Made by a program: the position numbers and the translations under genes | The notes under the pieces: generated by a model | Told to the model about the DNA's origin: nothing | The model's database searches: none | Seen by the model: only the letters and a program-made list of their open reading frames with translations | Assembly (NCBI GenBank): GCA_900548505.1 | Contig: URKI01000056.1 | Coordinates: forward strand, 1-15,395 | Direction: 5' to 3' | From: an uncultured Oscillibacter sp. | GTDB lineage: Bacteria > Bacillota > Clostridia > Oscillospirales > Oscillospiraceae | DNA: 15,395 nt | Part shown: one piece after another, positions 7,659 to 15,347 of the stretch | Position numbering within the stretch: the stretch's first letter is position 1 | Layout of the letters: each line of letters starts with the position of its first letter

Positions 7659-8381
7659 ATGACCAGACAGGACGGGCGGGCCCTGGACGAGCTGCGCCCC
7701 ATCAAAGTCACCACTGATTTTGTAAAATTTGCAGAGGGCAGCTGCCTCATCCAGTGCGGCGACACCATGGTGCTCTGCTGCGCCAGCGTGGAGGAGCGGA
7801 CGCCCCCCCATGTGGCGGAGGGCACCGGCTGGGTCACCGCCGAGTACTCCATGCTGCCCCGGGCCAACCGGGAGCGCAGCAAGCGGGACGTTTCCAAGCT
7901 GAAGCTCAGCCCCCGCAGCGCCGAGATCCAGCGGCTGGTGGGCCGCTCCCTCCGGGCGGCGGTGGACATGGAGGCCCTGGGCGAGCGCACCATCACCGTG
8001 GACTGCGACGTGCTCCAGGGAGACGGCGGTACCCGCACCGCCTCCGTCACCGGCGGCTTCATCGCCCTGGCACTGGCCTGCCGGAAGCTGGTGGCGGACG
8101 GCGTGCTGCCTCGGACGCCCCTGCGCCACTTTGTTACCGGCGTTTCCGCCGGCATCGTGGGCGATCAGCTGATGCTGGATCTGCAGTACAGTGAGGACAG
8201 CCACGCCCAGGTGGACCTCAACTGCGTCATGAACGAGGCCGGGGAGATCATCGAGCTCCAGGGCACCGGTGAGGGCCGGGCCTTTACCCCGGCGGAGCAG
8301 CAGGATCTGGTGCGCCTTTGTGCCAAGGGCAACCGGGAGCTGCTGGAAGTACAGAAAAAGGTACTGGGAGGGACGCTTTGA
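7659..8381 (+). CDS. rph: Ribonuclease PH
   Basis: RNase PH is a phosphorolytic 3'-to-5' exoribonuclease that trims tRNA precursors to their mature 3' ends and forms a ring-shaped hexamer. I choose ATG 7659 (240 residues, MTRQDGRALDELRP), preceded by AAGAGG. An in-frame upstream start would overlap ftsY and add residues foreign to the family. Visible motifs are the R-rich region KLKLSPRSAEIQRLVGRSLRA (80-100), TITVDCDVLQGDGGTRTA (111-128) with the GGTR phosphate-binding loop, and LDLQYSEDSHAQVD (173-186), which supplies the metal-binding aspartates Asp174 and probably Asp180. The length matches the family (about 238-245). The stop codon overlaps the start of the next gene by one base (TGATG), indicating translational coupling with the nucleotide pyrophosphatase, a frequent pairing in bacteria. 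Confidence 0.97.
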   Translation: MTRQDGRALDELRPIKVTTDFVKFAEGSCLIQCGDTMVLCCASVEERTPPHVAEGTGWVTAEYSMLPRANRERSKRDVSKLKLSPRSAEIQRLVGRSLRAAVDMEALGERTITVDCDVLQGDGGTRTASVTGGFIALALACRKLVADGVLPRTPLRHFVTGVSAGIVGDQLMLDLQYSEDSHAQVDLNCVMNEAGEIIELQGTGEGRAFTPAEQQDLVRLCAKGNRELLEVQKKVLGGTL

Positions 8382-8977
8382 TGTCTATGAAATTTGTGCT
8401 GGCCACCCATAACCCCGGCAAGCTCCGGGAGATGTCCGCCATTTTGGGCGAACTGGGCGTGGAAGTGGTGAGCCCCGCTGACGTGGGCATTACCGTGGAC
8501 GTGGAGGAGACGGGCACCACCTTTGCCGAAAACGCCATGCTCAAGGCCAAGGCTATCTGCGCCGCTGCGGGACTGCCCGCCATCGCCGATGACTCCGGCC
8601 TCTGCGTGGACGCCCTCAACGGCGGCCCCGGCGTGTATTCCGCCCGCTACGGCGGGGAGGGCCTGGACGACAAGGGCCGCTACATGCTGCTTTTGAACTC
8701 CATGCGGGGCCAGACCACCCGGAAGGCCCATTTCGCCTGCGCCATCGCCTGCGCGTTCCCCAACGGGGACGAGCTGACGGCTCAGGGACAGTGCGACGGC
8801 GCCATCGCCTTTGCCCCCATGGGAGAGGGCGGCTTTGGCTACGACCCGGTGTTTCTGGTGCCGGAGAAGGGCAAGACCTTCGGTCAGCTGACGGCGGAGG
8901 AGAAGAGCGCCATTTCCCACCGGGGCAAGGCCCTGCGGGATTTTTCTGAAAAACTGGCAACTTATCTGAACAAATAA
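8381..8977 (+). CDS. rdgB: XTP/dITP pyrophosphatase (RdgB/HAM1 family)
   Basis: This 198-residue enzyme hydrolyses non-canonical purine nucleoside triphosphates (ITP, dITP, XTP) to monophosphates plus pyrophosphate and keeps them out of DNA and RNA. Family hallmarks are LATHNPGKLREM at the N-terminus (THNPGK, 9-14), TFAENAMLKA (47-56), the metal-binding DDSGLCVDALNGGPGVYSARY block (Asp70, Asp71), FGYDPVF (152-158) and the base-contacting SHRGKAL (179-185). The start used is ATG 8381, eight bases after GGGAGGG and overlapping the rph stop. A second in-frame ATG two codons later is possible. The order rph then rdgB is widely conserved, so the assignment is also supported by context. Nothing is missing or unusual. 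Confidence 0.97.
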   Translation: MSMKFVLATHNPGKLREMSAILGELGVEVVSPADVGITVDVEETGTTFAENAMLKAKAICAAAGLPAIADDSGLCVDALNGGPGVYSARYGGEGLDDKGRYMLLLNSMRGQTTRKAHFACAIACAFPNGDELTAQGQCDGAIAFAPMGEGGFGYDPVFLVPEKGKTFGQLTAEEKSAISHRGKALRDFSEKLATYLNK

Positions 8978-8999
8978 ACGTCTGAAAATAGGAGAAGCT

Positions 9000-9329
9000 A
9001 TGGAATTGACAAGCAAACAGCGGGCCCAGCTCAGAGGCCTGGCCAACAGCATCGACACCATTTTGCAGGTCGGCAAGGACGGCATCGGGGAAAATCTCAT
9101 CCGTCAGGCGGACGAGGCTCTGGAGGCCCGGGAGCTCATCAAGGGCCGGGTGCTGGACAACAACATCGAGTACGACGCACGCCTGGCGGCCGACACGCTG
9201 GCCAAGGCCACCCGCAGCGAGGTGGTGCAGGTGATCGGCAGCAAATTCGTGCTCTACCGGGAGAGCCACTCCAAGCCCAAGGAAAAGCGTATTCAGCTGG
9301 TAAAGGCAGCGAAAAAGCGCCCCCAGTAA
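9000..9329 (+). CDS. yhbY: YhbY-family ribosome-assembly RNA-binding protein (CRM domain)
   Basis: A 109-residue single CRM-domain protein of the YhbY/YqeI family, which binds pre-50S ribosomal particles and assists large-subunit assembly. The GxxG-like RNA-binding loop is GKDGIG (26-31), followed by the typical ALEARELIKGRVL helix (40-52). The C-terminal 20 residues are strongly basic (KPKEKR, KAAKKRP), fitting RNA contact. GGAGAAGCT precedes the ATG. The position directly before nadD matches the conserved Firmicutes order yqeI-nadD-yqeK-yqeL, which strengthens the call. The length (usually about 95-105) is slightly long because of the basic tail. Confidence 0.95.
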   Translation: MELTSKQRAQLRGLANSIDTILQVGKDGIGENLIRQADEALEARELIKGRVLDNNIEYDARLAADTLAKATRSEVVQVIGSKFVLYRESHSKPKEKRIQLVKAAKKRPQ

Positions 9330-9332
9330 AGC

Positions 9333-9361
9333 CCGGTGCCCGGCCGCTGTACCGGGCCCGG
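9333..9361 (+). other. GC-rich RNA hairpin in the yhbY-nadD spacer
   Basis: CCGG-T-GCCCGG (9333-9343) can pair with CCGGGC-CCGG (9352-9361), forming ten G/C pairs with one bulged T and an 8-base loop. It starts 3 bases after the yhbY stop. No T-run follows, so it is not a canonical terminator. It may protect mRNA ends, act as a processing site, or modulate translation of nadD, whose AGAGGA site (9369-9374) lies an unusually long 13 bases from its ATG. The structure is seen; the function is inferred. Confidence 0.5.
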
Positions 9362-9387
9362 TATGAAAAGAGGAACGGATTCATACT

Positions 9388-10578
9388 ATGAAAATCGGTA
9401 TTTACGGCGGCACGTTCAACCCGCCCCACCTGGGGCATGTGACGGCGGCGCGGGCCGTGTTTGAGCTTTTGAAGCTGGATCGGCTGCTGGTGATCCCGGC
9501 GGGGCTGCCGCCCCACAAGGACCTGCCCGACCATAGCCCCACTCCGGCCCAGCGGCTGGAGATGACCCGCCTGGCAGCGGAGCAGATGGGCCTGGACGGC
9601 AAGGTGGAGGTAGTGGACATCGAGCTTTCCAGGGCGGGCAAGAGCTATACCTCCGACACGCTGGCGGAACTGAAAGAACGTTACCCGGACGATGAGCTGT
9701 GGCTCCTGATGGGAACGGATATGTTTTTGACGCTTCAGGCCTGGCACGCCCCGGAGGAGATCCTGTCCCTTGCGGGCATCGCCGCCTTCGGCCGGACGGA
9801 GGCGGACACGGAGGAGCTTTTTTCCGTGCAGCGGGATTACCTCTATAAGACCTATCCCCAGGCCAGGATCTTTACCCTGACCATCCCCGGCGTCATCGAC
9901 GTATCCTCCACGGAGCTGCGGCAGAAGCTGGCGGCAGGCGAGGGCGGGGCGCTGCTGCCTCCCGCCGTGTACGGCTACATCCTCCGCCAGGGCCTTTACG
10001 GCACGAACGCGGACCTCAAGCACCTGTCCATCTCCCAGCTGCGGCCGGTGGCACTGAGCTATCTCAAGCACAAGCGCATCCCCCATGTGCTGGGCACAGA
10101 GCAGGAGGCCATCCGCCTGGCGGAGCGGTACGGTGCCGATGTGGAAAAGGCCCGGATAGCAGCACTGCTGCACGACTGCACCAAGAAGCTGGACATGGAG
10201 TCCCAGCTGGCCCTGTGCGATCACTACGGCATCCAGCTGGACGAACTGGAGCAGGTGTCGCTCAAGCTGCTCCACTCCAAGACCGGTGCCGCTCTGGCGC
10301 GGGACGTGTTCGGCGTGGACGAGGAGATCTACAAGGCCATCTGGTGGCATACCACCGGCCACGCGGATATGACGCTGCTGGAAAAGATCATTTATCTGGC
10401 GGATTATATCGAGCCCTCCCGGGATTTCCCAGGGGTGGACAAATTGCGGAGCGTGTGTTATAAAGACCTGAACGAGGGCCTTCTTCTGGGACTGGAGATG
10501 ACCATCCGGGAAATGACCGATATGGGAAACCCTGTGCACCGGGCCACACTGGAGGCGCGGGACGCATTGAAAGGATAG
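9388..10578 (+). CDS. nadD-yqeK: Fused nicotinate-nucleotide adenylyltransferase and YqeK-family HD hydrolase
   Basis: One 396-residue frame carries two enzymes. Residues 1-200 are NadD, which makes deamido-NAD from nicotinate mononucleotide and ATP. It shows GGTFNPPHLGH (7-17), PPHK, the MGTDMF segment and the nucleotidyltransferase SSTELR (173-178). Residues about 207-396 are a YqeK-type HD phosphohydrolase, a family shown in several Firmicutes to cleave diadenosine tetraphosphate (Ap4A) into ADP. Its metal ligands are His233, HD at 262-263, His296, His321 (WWHTTGH) and Asp339 (LADYIEPSR). In B. subtilis these are adjacent separate genes, nadD and yqeK; here no stop or start separates them. 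A short linker, RQGLYGTNADLKHLS, joins the domains. The start is ATG 9388; the only purine-rich site is 13 bases upstream, which is far, and a hairpin precedes it. The downstream neighbours fit the yqe cluster. Confidence 0.94.
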   Translation: MKIGIYGGTFNPPHLGHVTAARAVFELLKLDRLLVIPAGLPPHKDLPDHSPTPAQRLEMTRLAAEQMGLDGKVEVVDIELSRAGKSYTSDTLAELKERYPDDELWLLMGTDMFLTLQAWHAPEEILSLAGIAAFGRTEADTEELFSVQRDYLYKTYPQARIFTLTIPGVIDVSSTELRQKLAAGEGGALLPPAVYGYILRQGLYGTNADLKHLSISQLRPVALSYLKHKRIPHVLGTEQEAIRLAERYGADVEKARIAALLHDCTKKLDMESQLALCDHYGIQLDELEQVSLKLLHSKTGAALARDVFGVDEEIYKAIWWHTTGHADMTLLEKIIYLADYIEPSRDFPGVDKLRSVCYKDLNEGLLLGLEMTIREMTDMGNPVHRATLEARDALKG

Positions 10579-10585
10579 AAAGACA

Positions 10586-12199
10586 GTGGAAAAAGAGAAT
10601 GGAAAGCGTATGACGGGCGGGAGAGCGCCCCGGCAGAAAAAGCCAAAAAAGCCCAGCCGCCTGACCCGGCAGCAGAAGATCCTCGTGGCCGTGGCCGTGG
10701 TGCTGGCACTGGTCCTGGTCGTGGTGGTGGCCTGCCAGAGCCTGTTTGTCCGGCCGGAGCTGCCGGGCAAGGACACCAACGCGGAAAAAGAGCAGATCGA
10801 CTATGGCGAGGGCGTGCGGCCCAAGTCCAGCGGTGAGCGCAAGAGCGAGGACTACTATACGGTGCTGATTCTGGGCCGGGATACCGGCGGCGGCGGCAAC
10901 ACGGACACCATGCTGCTGGCCAGCTATGACGTGACCAATCAGAAAGCCACCGTCATGTCCATCCCCCGGGATACCATGGTGAACATCCCCTATGACATCA
11001 AGCGCATCAACGCCGTGTATAACTATGGCGGCGGCGGGGATGAGGGCATTCAGGCGCTCTATAAGGAGATCTCCCAGCTGGTGGGCTTTGAGCCCGACTA
11101 CCAGGTCGTGGTGGAGTGGGAGGCCGTGGGCGAGATCGTGGACGCCATGGGCGGCGTTTGGTTCGATGTGCCCCGGGACATGAATTACGACGACCCCTAT
11201 CAGGACCTGCACATCCACCAGGAGAAGGGCTATCGCCTGCTCTCCGGCGACGACGCCATGCAGGTGCTGCGCTATCGCCACGACAACAACATGAAGTACG
11301 GCTATCCCGACGGCGACCTGGGCCGCATCAAGACCCAGCAGGCGTTTTTGCAGGCTGTGGTGGAGCAGATGCTCCAGGTGAAGAACATCACCAAGATCAA
11401 CCAGTTTGCCAAGGTCTTTGAGAAGAACGTGGAGACGGACCTGAGCTTTTCCAACCTCTGCTGGTTCGGCCAGCAGGCAGTGCTGGGCGGGCTGACGGTG
11501 GAAAACGTGGAGTTTGTCACCATGCCCAACACGCCCAAGTCCTGCTGGAGCCGCACCTACCAGAACTATCAGTCCTACGTGGTGCCCAACGCCGAGGAGC
11601 TTTTGGAGCTGGTGAATACCAAGCTCAGTCCCTTTGTGGAGCCCTGCACCCTCAGCGACCTGGACATCATGTCCATCAACTCCGACGGCTCCGTCAGCTC
11701 CACCACCGGCTATGTGGAGGACAGCAAGGCCGCCAAGCCTCCTGTGAAGCCCTCCAAGCCTGTGACGGAGGAGCCCTCCGAGGATACGCCTCTGGTGGAT
11801 GAAAACGGCAATGTACTGGACCCTGAGACCGGCCTGCCCATTGTGACGGACCCGGGCACCGGTACTACCGATCCCGGTACGGGCACCACGGACCCGGGCA
11901 CCGGCACCACCGATCCCGGTACGGGCACCACGGACCCGGGTACCGGCACCACCGATCCCGGCACGGGGACCACCGACCCGGGTACCGGCACCACCGATCC
12001 CGGTACGGGTACGACGGACCCGGGCACCGGCACCACCGATCCCGGTACAGGAACCACAGACCCGGGCACCGGCACCACCGATCCCGGTACGGGTACGACG
12101 GACCCGGGCACCGGTACCACCGATCCCGGCACGGGAACCACTGACCCCAACACCGGCGCCACGGACCCCGGATTCGTTGTGATGGATCCGGCGGCGTGA
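10586..12199 (+). CDS. LytR-CpsA-Psr (LCP) family wall-polymer ligase with heptad-repeat tail
   Basis: LCP proteins transfer lipid-linked glycopolymers (teichoic acid, capsule or similar) onto peptidoglycan outside the membrane. This 537-residue protein has a strongly basic cytosolic N-terminus (1-31), one membrane helix (about 32-54) and an extracellular LCP domain (about 90-350). Visible motifs are YTVLILGRDTGGGGNTDTML (Asp107), SIPRDTMVNIP (Arg128), INAVYNYGG, VLRYRHDNN (Arg229, Arg231) and GDLGRIKTQQAF (Arg247), the arginines that hold the pyrophosphate of the lipid donor. After a Pro/Glu-rich linker come 14 exact TDPGTGT heptads (421-518), two degenerate copies and MDPAA. No sorting motif such as LPXTG is present. 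The start is GTG 10586, seven bases after the nadD-yqeK stop with a weak AAGGA site; an in-frame ATG eight codons later is an alternative. LCP genes often sit before rsfS in Clostridia. Confidence 0.93.
   Translation: MEKENGKRMTGGRAPRQKKPKKPSRLTRQQKILVAVAVVLALVLVVVVACQSLFVRPELPGKDTNAEKEQIDYGEGVRPKSSGERKSEDYYTVLILGRDTGGGGNTDTMLLASYDVTNQKATVMSIPRDTMVNIPYDIKRINAVYNYGGGGDEGIQALYKEISQLVGFEPDYQVVVEWEAVGEIVDAMGGVWFDVPRDMNYDDPYQDLHIHQEKGYRLLSGDDAMQVLRYRHDNNMKYGYPDGDLGRIKTQQAFLQAVVEQMLQVKNITKINQFAKVFEKNVETDLSFSNLCWFGQQAVLGGLTVENVEFVTMPNTPKSCWSRTYQNYQSYVVPNAEELLELVNTKLSPFVEPCTLSDLDIMSINSDGSVSSTTGYVEDSKAAKPPVKPSKPVTEEPSEDTPLVDENGNVLDPETGLPIVTDPGTGTTDPGTGTTDPGTGTTDPGTGTTDPGTGTTDPGTGTTDPGTGTTDPGTGTTDPGTGTTDPGTGTTDPGTGTTDPGTGTTDPGTGTTDPGTGTTDPNTGATDPGFVVMDPAA
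11846..12181 (+). repeat. In-frame 21-base tandem repeat, 16 units (14 exact heptads)
   Basis: Fourteen consecutive 21-base units (11846-12139) each encode TDPGTGT; two diverged units follow (TDPNTGA, TDPGFVV). At DNA level odd and even units differ consistently: odd ones carry GACCCGGG-ACCGG, even ones GATCCCGG-AC, so the true expansion unit is 42 bases, present seven times. Units 8 and 12 are identical. All differences among the 14 units are silent third-position changes. The tract is longer than a short read, so the copy number in the assembly may be wrong. Confidence 0.97.
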
Positions 12200-12227
12200 G
12201 CATTACCATACAGAAAGGAAGCGTGCT

Positions 12228-12590
12228 ATGACACCGAAAGAGCTTGCAGTGATTGCCGTCAAGGCATTGGATGAAAAGAAGGGTAAGGAGATCAGCGCCA
12301 TCGAAGTGACGGAGCAGACCACCCTGGCGGATTATTTCGTCATCGCCTCCGGCAGCTCCAACACCCAGATCAACGCCCTGTGCGGCGCTGTGGAAAAGGC
12401 CATGAAGGAGCAGGCCGGGGAGGACCCCCTGCGCCGGGAGGGCTACCGGGACGGCACTTGGGTGCTGCTGGACTACGGCTGCGTGGTGGTGCATGTATTT
12501 TCCCAGGAGGCCCGGGAATTCTATGGCCTGGAGCGGCTTTGGCATGACGGAAAGCCCATGGACCTGAGCGGTATCCTGACTGCGGACTGA
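12228..12590 (+). CDS. rsfS: Ribosomal silencing factor RsfS
   Basis: RsfS (YqeL/RsfA, DUF143 family) binds ribosomal protein uL14 and blocks joining of the subunits, lowering translation when nutrients are scarce. The 120-residue protein has the family's ADYFVIASGSSNTQ segment (34-47) and the diagnostic WVLLDYGCVVVHVFSQEAREFYGLERLW block (78-105, split here as WVLLDYG, VVVHVF and FYGLERLW). GAAAGGAAG precedes the ATG. It is the last gene of the string that begins with smc and keeps its usual partner order after yhbY and nadD-yqeK, with the LCP gene inserted between. A short imperfect hairpin follows the stop, then the leuS promoter. The length is typical. Confidence 0.97.
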   Translation: MTPKELAVIAVKALDEKKGKEISAIEVTEQTTLADYFVIASGSSNTQINALCGAVEKAMKEQAGEDPLRREGYRDGTWVLLDYGCVVVHVFSQEAREFYGLERLWHDGKPMDLSGILTAD

Positions 12591-12609
12591 ACAAAGGGCA
12601 AAACCGCCC

Positions 12610-12638
12610 TTGACAAAAGCCATTTCCCCTCATAAAAT
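12610..12638 (+). promoter_or_regulatory. Sigma-A promoter of the leuS T-box transcript
   Basis: A perfect -35 box TTGACA (12610-12615) is followed after exactly 17 bases by the -10 box TAAAAT (12633-12638). Transcription should start near 12644-12646, just ahead of the structured leader. This is the best promoter in the window, consistent with leuS being expressed independently of the upstream operon and then controlled by attenuation. Confidence 0.92.
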
Positions 12639-12644
12639 AGGCAT

Positions 12645-12900
12645 GTTAGTGACTTTGATGGGAAGAAAGACGAATCCTCCCGCCCTCAGAGAGCCGGCGG
12701 CTGCTGCGAGCCGGTGGGGGAGCTTCGTGTATACTGGTCCCGGAGTTTTCCGCCTGAACCGGTCGGTAGGGCGGAACGGCAGGCGCCGTTATCCGCCGGT
12801 TCCCCTGCGGGGGACGCTGAGGGCAGCCGGGTGACCGGCGGCCGAATCAGGGTGGTATCGCGTTCCAACGCCCCTGACCCATGGGTCAGGGGCGTTTTTT
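12645..12900 (+). ncRNA. T-box riboswitch leader sensing tRNA-Leu
   Basis: The leader has the parts of a T-box in order. Stem I has the AGAGAG bulge (12688-12693) and a distal helix (CCGGC/GCCGG, 12694-12698 with 12710-12714). A leucine specifier codon CTG is the likely reading at 12734-12736. A central stem follows (GAACCGG 12756-12762 with CCGGTTC 12796-12802, enclosing a GCGG...CCGC hairpin). The antiterminator has AGGG (12849-12852), a 7-base bulge TGGTATC (12853-12859) and GCG, pairing with CGC and CCCT at 12869-12875. The bulge TGGT matches an ACCA tRNA end, i.e. discriminator A, as in tRNA-Leu. Uncharged tRNA-Leu should stabilise the antiterminator and permit leuS transcription. The specifier position is inferred, not folded by computation. 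Confidence 0.93.
12867..12900 (+). terminator. Terminator of the leuS T-box
   Basis: AACGCCCCTGACC (from 12867) pairs with its exact complement ending at 12896, closing on a CCATGG apex with a CATG tetraloop, then a T-run to 12900. Its left arm contains the CGCCCCT that otherwise pairs with the T-box sequence at 12849-12862, so the two structures exclude each other as expected for T-box attenuation. Confidence 0.95.
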
Positions 12901-12932
12901 CAGTTGATTCACTCATATAAAGGAGAAAGTAT

Positions 12933-15347
12933 ATGAAGTACGATTTTACCGCCATTGAAAAGAAATGGCAGCAAAAGTGGCTGGAGGAAAAGCCCTTCAC
13001 CGCGGTCACCGGAGACAAGACCCGGGAGAAGTTCTTCGGCCTCATCGAGTTCCCCTATCCCTCCGGCCAGGGCCTGCACGTGGGCCATGCCCGGCCCTTT
13101 ACCGCCATGGACATCATCTGCCGGAAAAAGCGGATGGAGGGCTACAATGTCCTGTTCCCCATCGGCTATGACGCCTTCGGTTTGCCCACGGAGAACTATG
13201 CCATCCAGCACCACATCCACCCGGCCAAGGTGACCTTTGACAACGTGTCCAACTTCCGCAAGCAGCTGCACATGCTGGGCTACTCCTTCGACTGGGACCG
13301 CGAGGTGAACACCACCGATCCCAGCTACTACAAGTGGACCCAGTGGATCTTCCTGCAGATGTTCAAGAAGGGCCTTGCCTACAAGGCGTCCATGCCCGTC
13401 AACTGGTGCACCCGCTGCAAGATCGTCCTGGCCAACGAAGAAGTGGTGGAGGGCGTGTGCGAGCGCTGCGGCGGTGAGGTCATCCGCAAGGAGAAGAGCC
13501 AGTGGATGCTGGCCATCACCAAGTACGCCGACCGTCTGATCGACGATCTGGAGGACGTGGACTTCATCAATCGGGTCAAGATCCAGCAGCGCAACTGGAT
13601 CGGCCGCAGTGAGGGTACCGAGGTGGACTTCAAGACCACCGCAGGCGACACCCTCACCGTGTACACCACCCGCTGCGATACCCTGTTCGGCGTAACGTAT
13701 ATGGTGCTCTCTCCCGAGCATCCCTACCTGGATCAGTGGAAGGACCGCATCGCCAACTGGGACGCGGTGACCGCTTACCGGGAGGAGGCCGCCCGCAAGT
13801 CCGACTTTGAGCGCAGCGAGCTCAACAAGGACAAGACCGGCGTGCGCCTGGAGGGTGTGGCCGCCGTCAATCCCGCCAACGGCACCGAGATCCCCATCTT
13901 CGTCTCCGACTACGTCCTCATGAGCTACGGCACCGGCGCCGTCATGGGCGTGCCCGGCCATGACCAGCGCGACTGGGAGTTTGCCACCAAGTTCTCATTG
14001 CCCATCATCGAGGTGGTCAAGGGCGGCGATATCACCAAGGAGGCGTTCACCCTCAAGGACGATACCGGCATCATGGTCAACTCCGGCTTCCTCAATGGCA
14101 TGACCGTCAAGGAGGCCATCCCCGCTATGAAGAAGTGGGTCACGGAGCAGGGCCTGGGCCATCCCAAGACCAACTTCAAGCTGCGTGACTGGGTGTTCTC
14201 CCGCCAGCGGTACTGGGGCGAGCCCATCCCCCTGGTGAACTGCCCCAAGTGCGGCTGGGTGCCCCTGCCGGAGGAGCAGCTGCCGCTGCTGCTGCCGGAG
14301 GTGGACAGCTACGAGGTCACCGACACCGGCGAGTCCCCCCTCTCCAAGATGACCGACTGGGTCAACACTACCTGCCCCAAGTGCGGCGGCCCTGCTCAGC
14401 GTGAGACGGATACCATGCCTCAGTGGGCCGGTTCTTCCTGGTATTTCCTGCGGTATATGGACCCCCACAACGACAAGGCTCTGGCCTCCAAGGAGGCTCT
14501 GGACTACTGGTCTCCCGTGGACTGGTATAACGGCGGCATGGAGCACACCACGCTGCACCTGCTCTACTCCCGCTTCTGGCATAAGTTCCTCTATGACATC
14601 GGCGTGGTGCCCACCAAGGAGCCCTATGCCAAGCGTACCAGCCACGGCATGATCCTGGGTGAGGGCGGCGAGAAGATGTCCAAGTCCCGCGGCAACGTGG
14701 TCAATCCCAACGACATCGTGGATCAGTACGGCGCCGACACCATGCGTCTTTATATCATGTTCATCGGCGACTTCGAAAAGGCCGCTACCTGGTCCAACGA
14801 CGCCGTCAAGGGCTCCAAGCGTTTCCTGGACCGTGTGTGGAACCTGGCGGAGAATGCCGGTGAGAGCTATGAGGTGACCCCTGCCAACGAGCCCATCATC
14901 CACAAGACCATCCAGAAGGTGACGGACGACATCAACAACCTGAAGATGAACACCGCCATCGCCGCCCTCATGACCATGGTCAATGAGCTCTCTTCCAACG
15001 GCTGCACCCGCGGCGACCTGCGCTATTTGATCCTGCTGCTCAATCCCTTCGCCCCCCACATCACCGAGGAGCTGTGGGAGAATCTGGGCTTTGCAGCCCA
15101 GACCGGCAAGATGTGCTGCCAGGCCCAGTGGCCTCAGTACGATGAGAGCAAGACGGTGGCCTCCACGGTCTCCATGGCCGTGCAGGTGGGCGGCAAGCTC
15201 AAGGGTACCATCACTGTCCCTGCCGACAGCGACGAGCAGACGGTGGTGAGTGCTGCCATGGCCCTGGATAAGGTGGCCAAGGCTACCGAGGGCATGCAGA
15301 TCGTCAAGACCATCCTGGTCAAAAACCGGCTGGTGAACCTGATCGTC
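12933..15347 (+). CDS. leuS: Leucyl-tRNA synthetase, missing only its last codons
   Basis: LeuRS charges tRNA-Leu with leucine and edits mischarged norvaline or isoleucine. ATG 12933 follows AAAGGAG. 805 codons are present, ending VNLIV. The B. subtilis enzyme is about 804 residues and such proteins usually end one or two residues after this motif, so almost nothing is lost. Class Ia motifs are HVGH (49-52, HIGH) and KMSKS (581-585). A zinc knuckle is seen (WCTRC, Cys159/Cys162, with CERCGG), and a second CPKC pair lies near 430-480. The editing domain has the threonine-rich TTRCDTLFG (245-253) and the HDQRD block (343-347, Asp344). Most LeuRS proteins have Pro where Cys248 stands. Expression is controlled by the T-box directly upstream. 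The frame continues into adapter sequence after 15347; those residues are not real. Confidence 0.98.

Noticed and set aside
6551..8155. 534-codon minus-strand frame opposite ftsY and rph
   Set aside because: It spans several real genes and their spacers, shows no domain motifs, and has low-complexity composition typical of antisense frames in GC-rich DNA.
9139..10779. 546-codon minus-strand frame opposite nadD-yqeK
   Set aside because: It is antisense to an enzyme fusion whose catalytic residues are all visible, and it crosses gene boundaries.
11846..12181. Possible CRISPR array
   Set aside because: The repeats are contiguous, without unique spacers, 21 bases long, in frame, and encode a fixed heptad inside a larger protein.
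12594..12611. Hairpin AAGGGC-6-GCCCTT after rsfS as an operon terminator
   Set aside because: The stem is only six pairs and no T-run follows; its right arm overlaps the -35 box of the leuS promoter. It may slow polymerase but is not a convincing terminator.
12610..12834. 74-codon plus-strand frame in the spacer before leuS
   Set aside because: It lies wholly within the promoter and T-box leader, whose RNA structure explains the sequence; no ribosome site precedes it.
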